Assembly (NCBI GenBank): GCA_024233875.1
Contig: JACKPB010000013.1
Location: forward strand, 1-64,000
From: Leptospiraceae bacterium
GTDB lineage: Bacteria > Spirochaetota > Leptospiria > Leptospirales > Leptospiraceae
Reading direction: 5' to 3'
DNA: 64,000 bases
Shown: piece after piece, positions 34,109 through 42,445 of the stretch
How positions within the stretch are numbered: position 1 is the first letter of the stretch
How the letters are laid out: each line of letters begins with the position of its first letter
Translations under genes and position numbers: made by a program
Notes under the pieces: model-generated
Seen by the model: the letters and a program-made list of their open reading frames with translations, nothing else
What the model was told of the DNA's origin: nothing
Database searches by the model: none

Positions 34109-35206
34109 CTATTTCATTCTGGGTTCTTCCTGGTTGTCTTCAGGAAAGATGATATTGTCAAAGGCCGGATCTTCCGGTAGGAATGTCTCTACTTCATCCA
34201 ATACTTTTTTACGAATTCGATAGGTCACCCTGATTTTTTCTGGGATTATGGATAGGATTTCAATGCTCTTCAGGTTATTGTCTTTGATCACTCTTACTTT
34301 TATGGATACAGGATTTGTCGCCGGTAGGATCTTATTGGTTTCTTCATCAAAAGTGGAATTGCAGGCAAGAGTGGCCTTGATTCCCTTGAAAATCTCAAAG
34401 CTGGATATCTTTTTGGGAGAATTGAATTTTAAAGAGATTTCATCGACTGCAAGATCTGCCTGAAGGTTGTCATCGAGACCCTCACATTTTACGGGGATTC
34501 CTCCAACGATCTGTTCCCCTATGTCCGTGGCACCTTTGAGAATATTTACCCTGACCTGAAATTCTTTGATCTTTCCCGTAAGATTGACATTTTTTGGAAG
34601 ACCGATGGGTTTGAAATTTTTCGTAAACGATTCTTTTACATCCTTTAAGGAGATAGTTCCCAGAATGTATTTGGAAATTCCATCTATAGTGTGCTTGGGT
34701 CCCGAGATTGTGACTGTTCCCGGTCTCACAAAGTAGGAGGTTCGAACGAAATTTGTGGGAAGATCATCCTCAAATAAGATATCCACAGGAATCGTTTTGG
34801 TTGTGTTTTGCTCTATGAGTACTTTGATCTTCTCTACTTCCGGGGTGACCTTGATCTTGGAACTGGTTCCCCAGATCTTTTTGATCTCTATGAGATTTTC
34901 ACCCACTGAAAGGTCATTGGGATCGATGATTATCTTCATGAACTGTGAGTGGTAATTGACCAGATCCCGAAATCCTTCGACCTTTACCTTTAGAGTCTTT
35001 TCATTGGATTTATCGTATGTCCAGGATATGGGGAGACGGGGGTATTCTATCGGTATGTCGACCGTTTTTACCAGAATCTTTGAACTCTGTAGGTTTAGAT
35101 AAAAGAGAGTGGCAAGTAGAAAAGAGCCCAGTTTTGCCTGCCAGTTCATATATATGATTTTCAGGATGCGCATGGCCAAACCTGAAAATCCCCTGAAAAA
35201 CCTCAT
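34109..35206 (-). CDS. YbbR-domain protein, CdaR-like regulator of diadenylate cyclase
   Basis: A 365-aa protein with one N-terminal membrane helix (LGSFLLATLFYLNLQ, about 27-42) and an extracytoplasmic part of several YbbR-like beta domains (repeated PVDILFED..., FVRPGTVTISGPKHTIDGI, IPVKCEGLDD). The CdaA-CdaR pair is conserved in many bacteria, where CdaR modulates the cyclase. Its start overlaps the cdaA stop by four bases, so the two are made together. Confidence 0.88.
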   Translation of the reverse strand: MRFFRGFSGLAMRILKIIYMNWQAKLGSFLLATLFYLNLQSSKILVKTVDIPIEYPRLPISWTYDKSNEKTLKVKVEGFRDLVNYHSQFMKIIIDPNDLSVGENLIEIKKIWGTSSKIKVTPEVEKIKVLIEQNTTKTIPVDILFEDDLPTNFVRTSYFVRPGTVTISGPKHTIDGISKYILGTISLKDVKESFTKNFKPIGLPKNVNLTGKIKEFQVRVNILKGATDIGEQIVGGIPVKCEGLDDNLQADLAVDEISLKFNSPKKISSFEIFKGIKATLACNSTFDEETNKILPATNPVSIKVRVIKDNNLKSIEILSIIPEKIRVTYRIRKKVLDEVETFLPEDPAFDNIIFPEDNQEEPRMK

Positions 35207-36252
35207 GAGTGAGTACTCCCTTTGTCTTTCTCCGGATCTTTTTCCTGATCCTTGTCTTTAGATTTCTCTTTTGGCTTTTCTTTTTCTGACTCTTTTTCCT
35301 GATCTTTCTCTTTGGATCTATCTTTGGGCTTCTCTTTTTCTGTCTCTTTGTCTGAGTCTTTTTCTTTGAGTTTCTCTTTAGATTTCTCGGTTTCTTTCTC
35401 TTTATGCCTGTCTTTTTTGGAGACGGGAGGTGTCGGTGCGGACTTGGTTACATCCTCAACATTTGGCTGGGAATCTCCGGGTTTGCTTTCCAAAATCTGT
35501 AGGACCAAAGTTTTTAATTCGAAGGGTTTGATCGGATGAAGCATTTCACCATTATAACACACAGAGATCTCACCTGTTTCTTCAGAAGTGATAATGACTA
35601 CAGCATCTGTTTCTTCGGCCAGACCGAGGGCTGATCTATGTCTTGCCCCCATAGTAGAAGTTCCGAGTTTGTCTGACATGGGTAGATAGGAAGATGCCGA
35701 AGCAATGCGGTTCTGCTCGACGATGACGGCTCCGTCGTGGAGGGCAGAATTCTTTTTGAAAATCGTCAGAAGTAAACTTGAGGAAATAATGGCATCGAGC
35801 TGAACGGATCTTTCGATGATGTCCCTGAGACTTATGTCCTTGGATATCGCTATGATCGAACCTGTTCTGGAAGCTGCCATTGTCTTTACAGCGTCTACGA
35901 TCTCATCGAGTTCATAAATAGGTTTGATGAGAAATAAATTTACAATATTGGATTTGGTTATGTCCGAAAAAACTCTTCTTAGCTCGGGTTGGAGCAAAAC
36001 TATCACAAGAAAGACCAATGCCGGTCGAATGCTTGCAATGATCCAATCCAGGAGTTCAAGTTCGAAGTAATTGGAAAGGGAGCCGAGAACCAAAATCAAA
36101 ACAATACCCAGAAGAAGTTGGACTCCCCGGGTATTGCGTATCGTTAGGTAGAATGTGTAGATGATGATTGTGACTATGAAGATGTCAATAAGAGCACGAA
36201 AGATAGATATATTGTAAAAATCTAAATACGTAAGACTCTTTAAATAATCCAA
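35203..36252 (-). CDS. cdaA: membrane diadenylate cyclase CdaA with charged C-terminal tail
   Basis: A 349-aa protein that should make c-di-AMP from two ATP. Three N-terminal helices (to about residue 95) precede the DAC domain. The catalytic motifs LHDGAVIVE (about 170) and GARHRSALG (about 205) are intact. About 75 C-terminal residues form an extreme Lys/Glu/Asp repeat (units like KEKDQEKESEKEKPKEKSK), absent from the usual ~275-aa CdaA. The tail is encoded by imperfect DNA repeats at about 35210-35410. It is coupled to the YbbR gene and 3 bp after dapB. Confidence 0.93.
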   Translation of the reverse strand: MDYLKSLTYLDFYNISIFRALIDIFIVTIIIYTFYLTIRNTRGVQLLLGIVLILVLGSLSNYFELELLDWIIASIRPALVFLVIVLLQPELRRVFSDITKSNIVNLFLIKPIYELDEIVDAVKTMAASRTGSIIAISKDISLRDIIERSVQLDAIISSSLLLTIFKKNSALHDGAVIVEQNRIASASSYLPMSDKLGTSTMGARHRSALGLAEETDAVVIITSEETGEISVCYNGEMLHPIKPFELKTLVLQILESKPGDSQPNVEDVTKSAPTPPVSKKDRHKEKETEKSKEKLKEKDSDKETEKEKPKDRSKEKDQEKESEKEKPKEKSKDKDQEKDPEKDKGSTHS

Positions 36253-36255
36253 ATT

Positions 36256-37065
36256 TTAAATACCTAAAACATCAAACATTGTGTACAGACCCGGTTCTTT
36301 CCGGAATAAAAATTCGGCGGCCTTTACCGAACCCACTGCAAATGTTTTTCGATCTTCCGCCTTGTGTTTGATTTCAATTCTTTCTTCCGGTGAAAAGAAA
36401 AATACAGTGTGTTCTCCCACTACCTCTCCTGCCCTCATGGTATGAACTGCAATTTGCTTGGGATCTCTTTCGGAATAGACTCCTTCTCTTCCGTAAATTA
36501 CATCGGATTCAGTCCTCTTCAGAGTTTCGAGAAGGATCTTTTTGATGGCCACTGCTGTTCCGCTCGGAGCATCTTTCTTGTGACGGTGGTGGATGTCCAA
36601 AACTTCGATATCAAAATGATCTCCCAAAGCTCTTGATGCCAGTTCGATTAAACGAAAGAGAAGATTCACACCGATAGACATGTTCGGAGCATGAATGATA
36701 GGTAGTTCCGAGGATGCTTTCCGGATCATTTCTATCTGTTCTTCGGTGTGTCCGGTAGCACCGATCACAAGGGGGGTTTTGAATTGAATGCAGGCTTCCA
36801 AAATCTCGGGTGTAGAATTGTGAGAACTGAAGTCGATGACTACATCTGATTTTTCTACTGCTTCCGCTATGTTGTGAGTGAAGGGGATGTGATTGTCCTT
36901 TCCTCCTGCATGCAAGCCGGAATCCATCCCTATGAGAATGGAGTCTTTTCTTTCTAAGGCTGCTACCAGAACAGATTTTTCAGAGTGGGAGAGAACAGAA
37001 AGAATTGATTTTCCCATTCTTCCCCCCGCACCGATCATGCAGATTTTGATTTTTGATTTATTCAA
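36256..37065 (-). CDS. dapB: 4-hydroxy-tetrahydrodipicolinate reductase
   Basis: A 269-aa NAD(P)H enzyme of the lysine/diaminopimelate route. GAGGRMGKSIL is the nucleotide loop. HHRHKKDAPSGTAVAI (about 155-170) holds the catalytic Lys and His, and AGEVVGEHTVFF follows. I choose TTG at 37065, with GGGAG about 8 nt upstream, giving an 8-bp overlap with dapA. An in-frame TTG at 37092 lacks a ribosome site. Start is uncertain, identity is not. Confidence 0.95.
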   Translation of the reverse strand: MNKSKIKICMIGAGGRMGKSILSVLSHSEKSVLVAALERKDSILIGMDSGLHAGGKDNHIPFTHNIAEAVEKSDVVIDFSSHNSTPEILEACIQFKTPLVIGATGHTEEQIEMIRKASSELPIIHAPNMSIGVNLLFRLIELASRALGDHFDIEVLDIHHRHKKDAPSGTAVAIKKILLETLKRTESDVIYGREGVYSERDPKQIAVHTMRAGEVVGEHTVFFFSPEERIEIKHKAEDRKTFAVGSVKAAEFLFRKEPGLYTMFDVLGI

Positions 37066-37951
37066 ATCCTTTCTCCCTGAGATTGAGTACAAGTGCTTTG
37101 AAATCTTCAGCCGCCCGCGATGGTGTCAGAGGTGTGAGCGGTAGTCGGATCTCGTTTGAGATGAGACCTAACCAGTGAAGAGCTGCCTTCACAGGAATGG
37201 GATTGGTTTCCAAAAAAGCATTATTGAAAACAGGCAAAAGAGAGTAATGAATTTCTCTCGCCCGGTTGAGATTGCCCGATTCGAAACTATCAACCAATTC
37301 TTTGATTTTTTTTGGAAAAATATTAGAAACCACCGAAACCACACCTCTCCCGCCTACTGAGAGAAGAGGAAGAGTGAGAGTGTCGTCTCCGCTCAATACG
37401 GAAAAATTTGAAGGAAGAATGGAAATCGATTTGGACATTTGAGCGAGATCGCCGGTAGCTTCTTTGAGGGATCTGATGTTTGAGATCTCAGAGAGTCTTC
37501 TTGTGGTCTCGGGAGAGAGATTCACCGAAGTCCTCCCGGGAATATTGTAAAGCATGACGGGTTTGGAAGAATGCTCGGCTATTGTTTTGAAATGGAGGTA
37601 GAGACCTTCCTGAGTGGGTTTGTTGTAGTATGGATTTACAGAAAGAATCCCATCTACCCCATCTTTGCAGGCGAGTTCTGTGAGTTCTACAGCTTCTTTG
37701 GTTGAATTCGATCCTGTCCCTGCGATTACCTGGATTCGGGATTTGCAGTACTCTACTGTTTTTCGGATGAGCTCACTGTGCTCTTCGTGGGAGAGAGTGG
37801 GAGATTCTCCGGTGGTGCCACAGGGAATGACTCCGGAGACACCTGCCTGAATCTGTCTATCCAGTAGTTTGTAGTAGACATCATAGTCAATTCTGTCATT
37901 TTGGAAGGGGGTAACAATTGCTGTAAATACGCCTTGGAACATAAAATTCAA
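37058..37951 (-). CDS. dapA: 4-hydroxy-tetrahydrodipicolinate synthase
   Basis: A 297-aa aldolase that condenses pyruvate with aspartate semialdehyde. GTTGESPTLSHEEH binds pyruvate, MLYNIPGRTSVNL holds the catalytic Tyr, and SLKEATGD holds the Schiff-base Lys. The start could be TTG at 37951 (AAGGA 5 nt upstream) or ATG at 37942 (14 nt). Upstream, two 10-bp direct repeats, CAAGTAAAAT on the plus strand (37963-37972 and 37975-37984), lie in the 54-bp gap from recN; I see no convincing promoter there, so read-through from recN is likely. Confidence 0.96.
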   Translation of the reverse strand: MNFMFQGVFTAIVTPFQNDRIDYDVYYKLLDRQIQAGVSGVIPCGTTGESPTLSHEEHSELIRKTVEYCKSRIQVIAGTGSNSTKEAVELTELACKDGVDGILSVNPYYNKPTQEGLYLHFKTIAEHSSKPVMLYNIPGRTSVNLSPETTRRLSEISNIRSLKEATGDLAQMSKSISILPSNFSVLSGDDTLTLPLLSVGGRGVVSVVSNIFPKKIKELVDSFESGNLNRAREIHYSLLPVFNNAFLETNPIPVKAALHWLGLISNEIRLPLTPLTPSRAAEDFKALVLNLREKGFE

Positions 37952-38005
37952 ATTTTTCCTTACAAGTAAAATTGCAAGTAAAATCCCTCTCCCAAAATTT
38001 CGGTT

Positions 38006-39709
38006 TTACACTACCTTCTTTTTTAATAGTTCTCTAGCATGTTCCAATGCTCCTTTGGTGATGGTGTCACCACTTATCATTTTTGCCAGTTCTCTGGTTC
38101 TTTCTTCACCCCGAATCGGAGCCGCCATAGTGAATGTTCTGGAATCCTTTACTTCTTTGAAGACTTTGATCTGAAGTGGAGATGCAGCGGCTATGGTCTG
38201 CTGATGGGTAATGAGGAGAATTTGTTGGTGCTTGGAAACTTTTCTCAGTTTTTCGGAAACTTTTTGCACTACCTCACCACTGATTCCGGAATCTATTTCA
38301 TCAAAGACGAGTAATTTGGTGGGAGTTTTTGCAGGATTTAAGATCTTTAGAGCTAAAAATATTCTGGAAATCTCTCCACCGGAAGCGATTTTTCTCAGGG
38401 GTCTGGGTTTTTCTCCCGGGTTAGCGGAAAAATAGAATTCTACCTGGTCGAGACCATTTTCCGAGACCATATAAGTTCTGTCTCCTTCCTGCAGATCCCC
38501 ATCCTTTCCTGCTTCCCACCTCATGACGATCTGTAATTTTGAATCTTTCAGTCCGAGGTCATTGAATTCATTTGGAATTTCTGATTCCAGTCCCGGAATC
38601 GCCAGTCTTCTGGCATTTGAAAGGGCTAGGGCTTCCCCTGTCAGCTTTTCCAGGGACTTTTGGAATTTCTTTTCTAAAAATTCGATGGATTCATTGGAAG
38701 TCGAAGATTCTTCCAGAGTACAGCTGAGTTCCTCACGGTATTGGATGAGTTCGGAAATGGATTTCCCGTATTTTTTTCGAAGTTTTCCCAGTTGATCCAG
38801 TCTGGCCTGGACAGTTTCCAAACGATCGGTTGAGTAGAAGAGATCTTCCACTTCTTCCTGGATGAGGGATTGGAGTTCTTTGAGTCCGGAGTAGGATTCT
38901 TCGGTTTCTACCTTCCAATTGGCAAAATTCTTTTGAAAACTCTGGATTTTTTCTAATGAATAGAGAATTTTTGAGATCCCGTCCAGAACCCCACCTTCTT
39001 CTCCCGCAAGAATCTCACTGATGTAGGAGAGATTTGAGGAAATCTTCTCACCCTGAAGCAAAAACTTCTCTTCTTCCAGAAGGGATTCTTCTTCACCTTC
39101 CTGAAGATTGGCTTTTTCGAGTTCTTCGAGTTGGTATCGAAAGAAGTCCTCTCTGGTTTCTTTTTCCCGAATCGAGTTGCGCGCCTCTTCGAGTTTGTGT
39201 TTCCAGGTGCGGTATTCCTGAAATGTCAATTGGAAGGCTGTCCTGAGTGCAGTCGTTCCTGCATAGGAGTCCAGAATCTCCAATTGTTTGTCTCTTTCAA
39301 ATAGGGTGTTCTGCTCTCCCTGCCGGAAAAACTCTGCCAGTAAGGAGCCGACTTCTCTCAGTAGTCCTGAGGGAGAAAGGGCGTTGTTGATGAGAATCTT
39401 GAGTTTCCCATCCGTAGAGAGTTCTTTGTGAAGAACTAAACTGTCTCCGGTAGGGATCCCTTTTTCCATGAGCCAGAGGAGAATGTCTTTTCTCTCGGCA
39501 ATGGTAAACTCAGCAGTGAGTTTGTAACCCGAAGAACCCGATCGTATGTTCAAAGGATTGGATCTCGCTCCCAGAAGATTGGAAAGAGCGTCTAAAACCA
39601 AAGACTTTCCGGATCCCGAATCTCCCGTAAGTGAGCTCATTTCAGAATGAAAGTCCAGCTCCAAAAACTCAATGAGGGCAAAGTCGCGTATGGTGATTTT
39701 TTTTAACAT
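38006..39709 (-). CDS. recN: DNA repair protein RecN
   Basis: A 567-aa SMC-like ATPase for double-strand break repair. Walker A is GDSGSGKSLVLDAL (about residue 33). A long coiled coil fills the middle (about 160-370). The signature and Walker B appear as IASGGEISRIFLALKI and KLLVFDEIDSGISGEV, followed by the ITHQQTIAAAS switch. ATG follows GGAGG closely. It is the first gene of the minus-strand run leading to dapA. Confidence 0.96.
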   Translation of the reverse strand: MLKKITIRDFALIEFLELDFHSEMSSLTGDSGSGKSLVLDALSNLLGARSNPLNIRSGSSGYKLTAEFTIAERKDILLWLMEKGIPTGDSLVLHKELSTDGKLKILINNALSPSGLLREVGSLLAEFFRQGEQNTLFERDKQLEILDSYAGTTALRTAFQLTFQEYRTWKHKLEEARNSIREKETREDFFRYQLEELEKANLQEGEEESLLEEEKFLLQGEKISSNLSYISEILAGEEGGVLDGISKILYSLEKIQSFQKNFANWKVETEESYSGLKELQSLIQEEVEDLFYSTDRLETVQARLDQLGKLRKKYGKSISELIQYREELSCTLEESSTSNESIEFLEKKFQKSLEKLTGEALALSNARRLAIPGLESEIPNEFNDLGLKDSKLQIVMRWEAGKDGDLQEGDRTYMVSENGLDQVEFYFSANPGEKPRPLRKIASGGEISRIFLALKILNPAKTPTKLLVFDEIDSGISGEVVQKVSEKLRKVSKHQQILLITHQQTIAAASPLQIKVFKEVKDSRTFTMAAPIRGEERTRELAKMISGDTITKGALEHARELLKKKVV

Positions 39710-39739
39710 GGAAACCTCCTCCAGTAACTACTCTTATAC

Positions 39740-39779
39740 TTACTATACGGATGTTACTATACATAAATTTAGTTTTCAA
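39740..39779 (-). promoter_or_regulatory. candidate recN promoter with paired 9-bp sites
   Basis: On the minus strand TTGAAA (39774-39779) is 17 bp from TAACAT (39751-39756), a weak promoter-like pair. Two identical GTATAGTAA sites (39754-39762 and 39740-39748) lie 14 bp apart and bracket the -10 region. This looks like a regulator-binding site, perhaps for damage control, but the family is not recognised. Confidence 0.35.
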
Positions 39780-40140
39780 GAAAAAAAATTTAAAAAATCC
39801 CAGATTATTAAAATTTGTTCAGTAATTTAGGGATTATGTCTCTTCAGGATGATTTCGATTGCAGGAATCTTTTACCCGGTAAGGTATTAGAAAAAGTTAA
39901 ACTAGTACTACTCACCTCACGTTCTTCATGGGAAAAACGTTTTGAATGACTGCGAGACTGACGGCAATTTGGTGACACATCGTCTCAGAATTTTTATTTT
40001 TTATTGATTTACGAAATAGCACCTACCCTTTATAGTCATTTTCAAAAGGTTTGCGAATTCAAAGAAGAATTAGATAGGAATTGGTCAAATATCATGAACC
40101 GTAAAACGCAATTATTACTGAGAATTGGTATTTAGTCTAA
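39780..40140. other. intergenic region upstream of the DUF3187 gene
   Basis: Between recN and the DUF3187 gene I see no solid gene. A 37-codon frame (39836-39949, MSLQDDFDCRNLLPGKV...) has AGGG a few bases before its ATG but no recognisable product. A GAGAC/GTCTC hairpin followed by T-rich DNA lies near 39953-40000. The right third is copy 2 of the dispersed repeat (40033-40135). Confidence 0.6.
40033..40135 (+). repeat. dispersed intergenic repeat, copy 2
   Basis: Starts with TAGTCATTTTCAAAA (40033-40047), identical to copy 1. It contains ACCGTAA (40098-40104) and ends with GAGAATTGGTA (40120-40130), shared with the copy at 62 kb. The middle is diverged and the hairpin half AAAATGACTA is not conserved here. 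It ends only about six bases before the DUF3187 start codon. Confidence 0.65.
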
Positions 40141-41271
40141 ATGGGAAACTTATTTCTTATATTCTTGTTTGGTTGGATCACTTCTCTCTTTGCATTTGAA
40201 GACTATCCTTACGGTGTGAATTTTCAGGTTGTCCGACAACCCTTACTTCCTTTGGACAATTTACCCCTAAAGAGAAATGAGACTGCCGCACGAATCACAA
40301 TGCGTCATATGAATGTTTGGTCACGGCAGCAAAACTATTTTACGATTGATGGGGAAGAATCACAGGCCGAACTGACACTTCGTTATGGAATCATCGATAC
40401 ACTTTCTATTGCCTTTGCTTCTTCTTACATTTCTCAGGGAGGAGGCAGTTTTGATTCAAGTATAGAAAGATTTCATTCGATGACCGGGGTCACTCAGGGG
40501 GGAAGAGATAAGTTTCCAAAGAACAAAATGAACGTCAGCTACGAACCATTTGGAAAGTACTATGGTATTTTAGATGATAATGCACTACGCACAATACTGA
40601 GGGGATATGAAGAAAGAATGTATCCCAGAGATAGTTTGGATCCTCCGATAACCTTAGATGAAATCGCCAGATCCCGTTTTAAAGATCTTTTATTTGTCCG
40701 GAGACCCGATCTGCAATTTGAAGAGTCTCCTGAGATCATAGCTCTCTCCGCTAAGGATAGAATGGGAAGCGGAAATCCGAGACTCTTTTTCGAATGGGAT
40801 TTGTATGCGGGTAAGATATTTGATAGAATGAAACTGGGATTCCAATACAAGTTTCCGGCACAAAATAATTATTTATTGGGTAGCCCGGGCTTTGATCGTT
40901 CTTTATTTTGGGTGGGAGAAAAACGTATTGCAGACAAGTTGTTCGCAAAAATTGGAATTTCCCATACAATTTTTGGTGTCAATCGCTTCCTGTCTTTACC
41001 CTTGCAATCCAATCAACAAATTCTCAGACTATCACTCCTGTATCACCAAACAAAATCTGTATCGTACTTTAGTGAATATGTTCTGGGGAGTGCACCATTT
41101 CGAAACTTTGGTAGATTGGGCAAACCAACTCATCAATTCAGTGTGGGTTTCAAAATGAAAGTTCTGTCAGGAATTTGGAGTGTCGGATTTGTTGAGGACT
41201 TAATCAACTTTTCTGTTTCTCCGGACATAGGGTTGTTTACATCTTACGAATCTTTTTTCGGTAGTGAATGA
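40141..41271 (+). CDS. DUF3187 outer-membrane beta-barrel protein
   Basis: A 376-aa protein with a cleavable-type signal peptide (FLIFLFGWITSLFA, about residues 5-18). The mature part has alternating hydrophobic/aromatic strands (LTLRYGIIDTLSIAFASSYIS, HQFSVGFKMKVLSG, ISPDIGLFTSYESFF-like end) and the early motif NPFxxxR-like FQVVRQPLLPLDN typical of DUF3187. It is probably an outer-membrane barrel of unknown cargo. The ATG has no obvious ribosome site, since repeat copy 2 runs almost up to it, so the start or its translation is unusual. Confidence 0.75.
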   Translation: MGNLFLIFLFGWITSLFAFEDYPYGVNFQVVRQPLLPLDNLPLKRNETAARITMRHMNVWSRQQNYFTIDGEESQAELTLRYGIIDTLSIAFASSYISQGGGSFDSSIERFHSMTGVTQGGRDKFPKNKMNVSYEPFGKYYGILDDNALRTILRGYEERMYPRDSLDPPITLDEIARSRFKDLLFVRRPDLQFEESPEIIALSAKDRMGSGNPRLFFEWDLYAGKIFDRMKLGFQYKFPAQNNYLLGSPGFDRSLFWVGEKRIADKLFAKIGISHTIFGVNRFLSLPLQSNQQILRLSLLYHQTKSVSYFSEYVLGSAPFRNFGRLGKPTHQFSVGFKMKVLSGIWSVGFVEDLINFSVSPDIGLFTSYESFFGSE

Positions 41272-41272
41272 G

Positions 41273-41324
41273 TTCTAATCCAAGCAATCAGATACCTGCG
41301 TAAGATGAGTCAATAGGATTAGAA
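41273..41324. repeat. inverted repeat downstream of the DUF3187 gene
   Basis: TTCTAATCC (41273-41281) and GGATTAGAA (41316-41324) are perfect 9-bp arms separated by 34 bases, just after the DUF3187 stop. No T-run follows, so it is a weak terminator candidate or a protein site. Confidence 0.35.
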
Positions 41325-41396
41325 ATAAAAAGTAATACATTCTTTCAATTTACATATTTTCAAGAATTCATATTTTGGGATTGCAAGGAGAATCCT

Positions 41397-41753
41397 ATGA
41401 AAACAACTTTTTTTGCGATCATTTCAATTTTATTTTTATTGAATTGTTCGACAACAACCCATATCAAATCCTTCAACGGGACCAAAACTCCGGAGGGAAA
41501 ACCGGCATACTATCAAACTACAACCAATCTTGCGGTTCAGTTCTTTTTTGGAATATTTCCCATTCATGAAAAATTTGGAAATTCAAGTTTTGAACAGACT
41601 TTGAATGATTTCACTAAAGATGTTGTCAAAAACAAGAAGTCGAAGGTTCATATCATTCAAAGAGAATCATCGAACTACTGGTATGTGGGATTTCCCTTTA
41701 CAGTTATTTTAACACCTGTGACAACAGAACTGACAGGATATGTTGTAGAGTAA
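41397..41753 (+). CDS. small lipoprotein, 118 aa
   Basis: A hydrophobic signal ends in ILFLLNC, with the lipid-modified Cys at 17. The mature protein contains a hydrophobic stretch (LAVQFFFGIFPIHEKFG) and a C-terminal hydrophobic beta-like stretch (WYVGFPFTVILTPVTTELTGYVVE), resembling small Bor-like or TRL-type lipoproteins. The ATG follows AAGGAG, so the start is sure. No partner gene; convergent with trxA. Function unknown. Confidence 0.75.
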   Translation: MKTTFFAIISILFLLNCSTTTHIKSFNGTKTPEGKPAYYQTTTNLAVQFFFGIFPIHEKFGNSSFEQTLNDFTKDVVKNKKSKVHIIQRESSNYWYVGFPFTVILTPVTTELTGYVVE

Positions 41754-41777
41754 ATCTAACTCAAGGTCAAAACTTCT

Positions 41778-41804
41778 CCTCTATTCGCCAGTTTAGAATA
41801 GAGG
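41778..41804 (-). terminator. terminator between the small lipoprotein and trxA
   Basis: CCTCTATTC (41778-41786) and GAATAGAGG (41796-41804) form a perfect 9-bp stem with a 9-nt loop, in the gap between convergent genes. On the minus strand it is followed by GAGAAGTTTTG, so it best serves trxA. It may act in both directions. Confidence 0.55.
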
Positions 41805-41816
41805 TAGTCTGACATC

Positions 41817-42185
41817 TTAATTTGAGTTTTTTTCTTCTTCGATTTTTTTTCTGATATCATCCATATCTAGGGCTTTCACCTGAGAGATCAAGTCTTCAAG
41901 TTGTTCGGATTTCAGCATACCCGGTTGGGCAAAAACAATAATTTTTTCTCTGAAGACCATTAGGGTGGGAATAGATGTAATTTGAAATTGACCTGCAATT
42001 TCCTGTTCTTCATCCGTGTTGATTTTTGCGAATACTACACCCTCATGTTTCTCGGAAGCCTTTTCAAATATCGGTCCGAACATTTTACAGGGACCGCACC
42101 AGGGAGCCCAGAAGTCGATTAGTACGATATCATTGTTCAATACAGTTTCTTCGAAATTTTCAGTTTTAAGATCTACAGTGCTCAT
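41817..42185 (-). CDS. trxA: thioredoxin
   Basis: A 122-aa thioredoxin with the redox site FWAPWCGPCKMFGP (about residues 26-39), cis-proline region SIPTLMVF, and no signal peptide, so it is cytosolic. About 15 residues of charged C-terminal tail (DDIRKKIEEEKNSN) exceed the usual ~105-aa size. GGAGG precedes the ATG. It is a single-gene unit bounded by a hairpin on its 3' side. Confidence 0.94.
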   Translation of the reverse strand: MSTVDLKTENFEETVLNNDIVLIDFWAPWCGPCKMFGPIFEKASEKHEGVVFAKINTDEEQEIAGQFQITSIPTLMVFREKIIVFAQPGMLKSEQLEDLISQVKALDMDDIRKKIEEEKNSN

Positions 42186-42310
42186 TTTGGCCTCCGGGTT
42201 GATTTATTGATTGGAAACTACCCTCTATTTTTACAGTTTTTTATCGGAAAGATCAGTGTATATCATTTAATCATACAAATTTCGGGCAGAATTCTTTTTA
42301 AAAAAAACTA

Positions 42311-42334
42311 TTTGTCTATTCCTGAATAGACAAA
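42311..42334. promoter_or_regulatory. perfect 24-bp palindrome between trxA and the BLUF gene
   Basis: TTTGTCTATTC (42311-42321) and GAATAGACAAA (42324-42334) are exact 11-bp arms around CT. On the minus strand the right arm leads into TAGTTTTTTTT, so it could be an AT-rich terminator for the BLUF gene, about 110 bp past its stop. Equally it could be a dimeric repressor operator upstream of trxA. Confidence 0.5.
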
Positions 42335-42403
42335 AACAATTAAAATATATTTAGATAGGCGGATATATTTTATTTGTATAGAAAGTAGTAGATGGGTTTG
42401 GGT

Positions 42404-42427
42404 AACTCCGGGACTCAGCCCGAAGTT
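42404..42427. repeat. hairpin just downstream of the BLUF gene
   Basis: AACTCCGGG (42404-42412) and CCCGAAGTT (42419-42427) pair with one G-U wobble around ACTCAG. It starts 19 bases after the BLUF stop on the minus strand. No T-run follows, so it may be a stabilising 3' hairpin or REP-like unit. Confidence 0.4.
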
Positions 42428-42445
42428 TAGACTCGGATCTATGTT

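Noticed and set aside
39836..39949. A 37-aa frame upstream of the DUF3187 gene
   Set aside because: Very short, no recognisable product and lying in non-coding DNA next to a repeat. Chance is likely.
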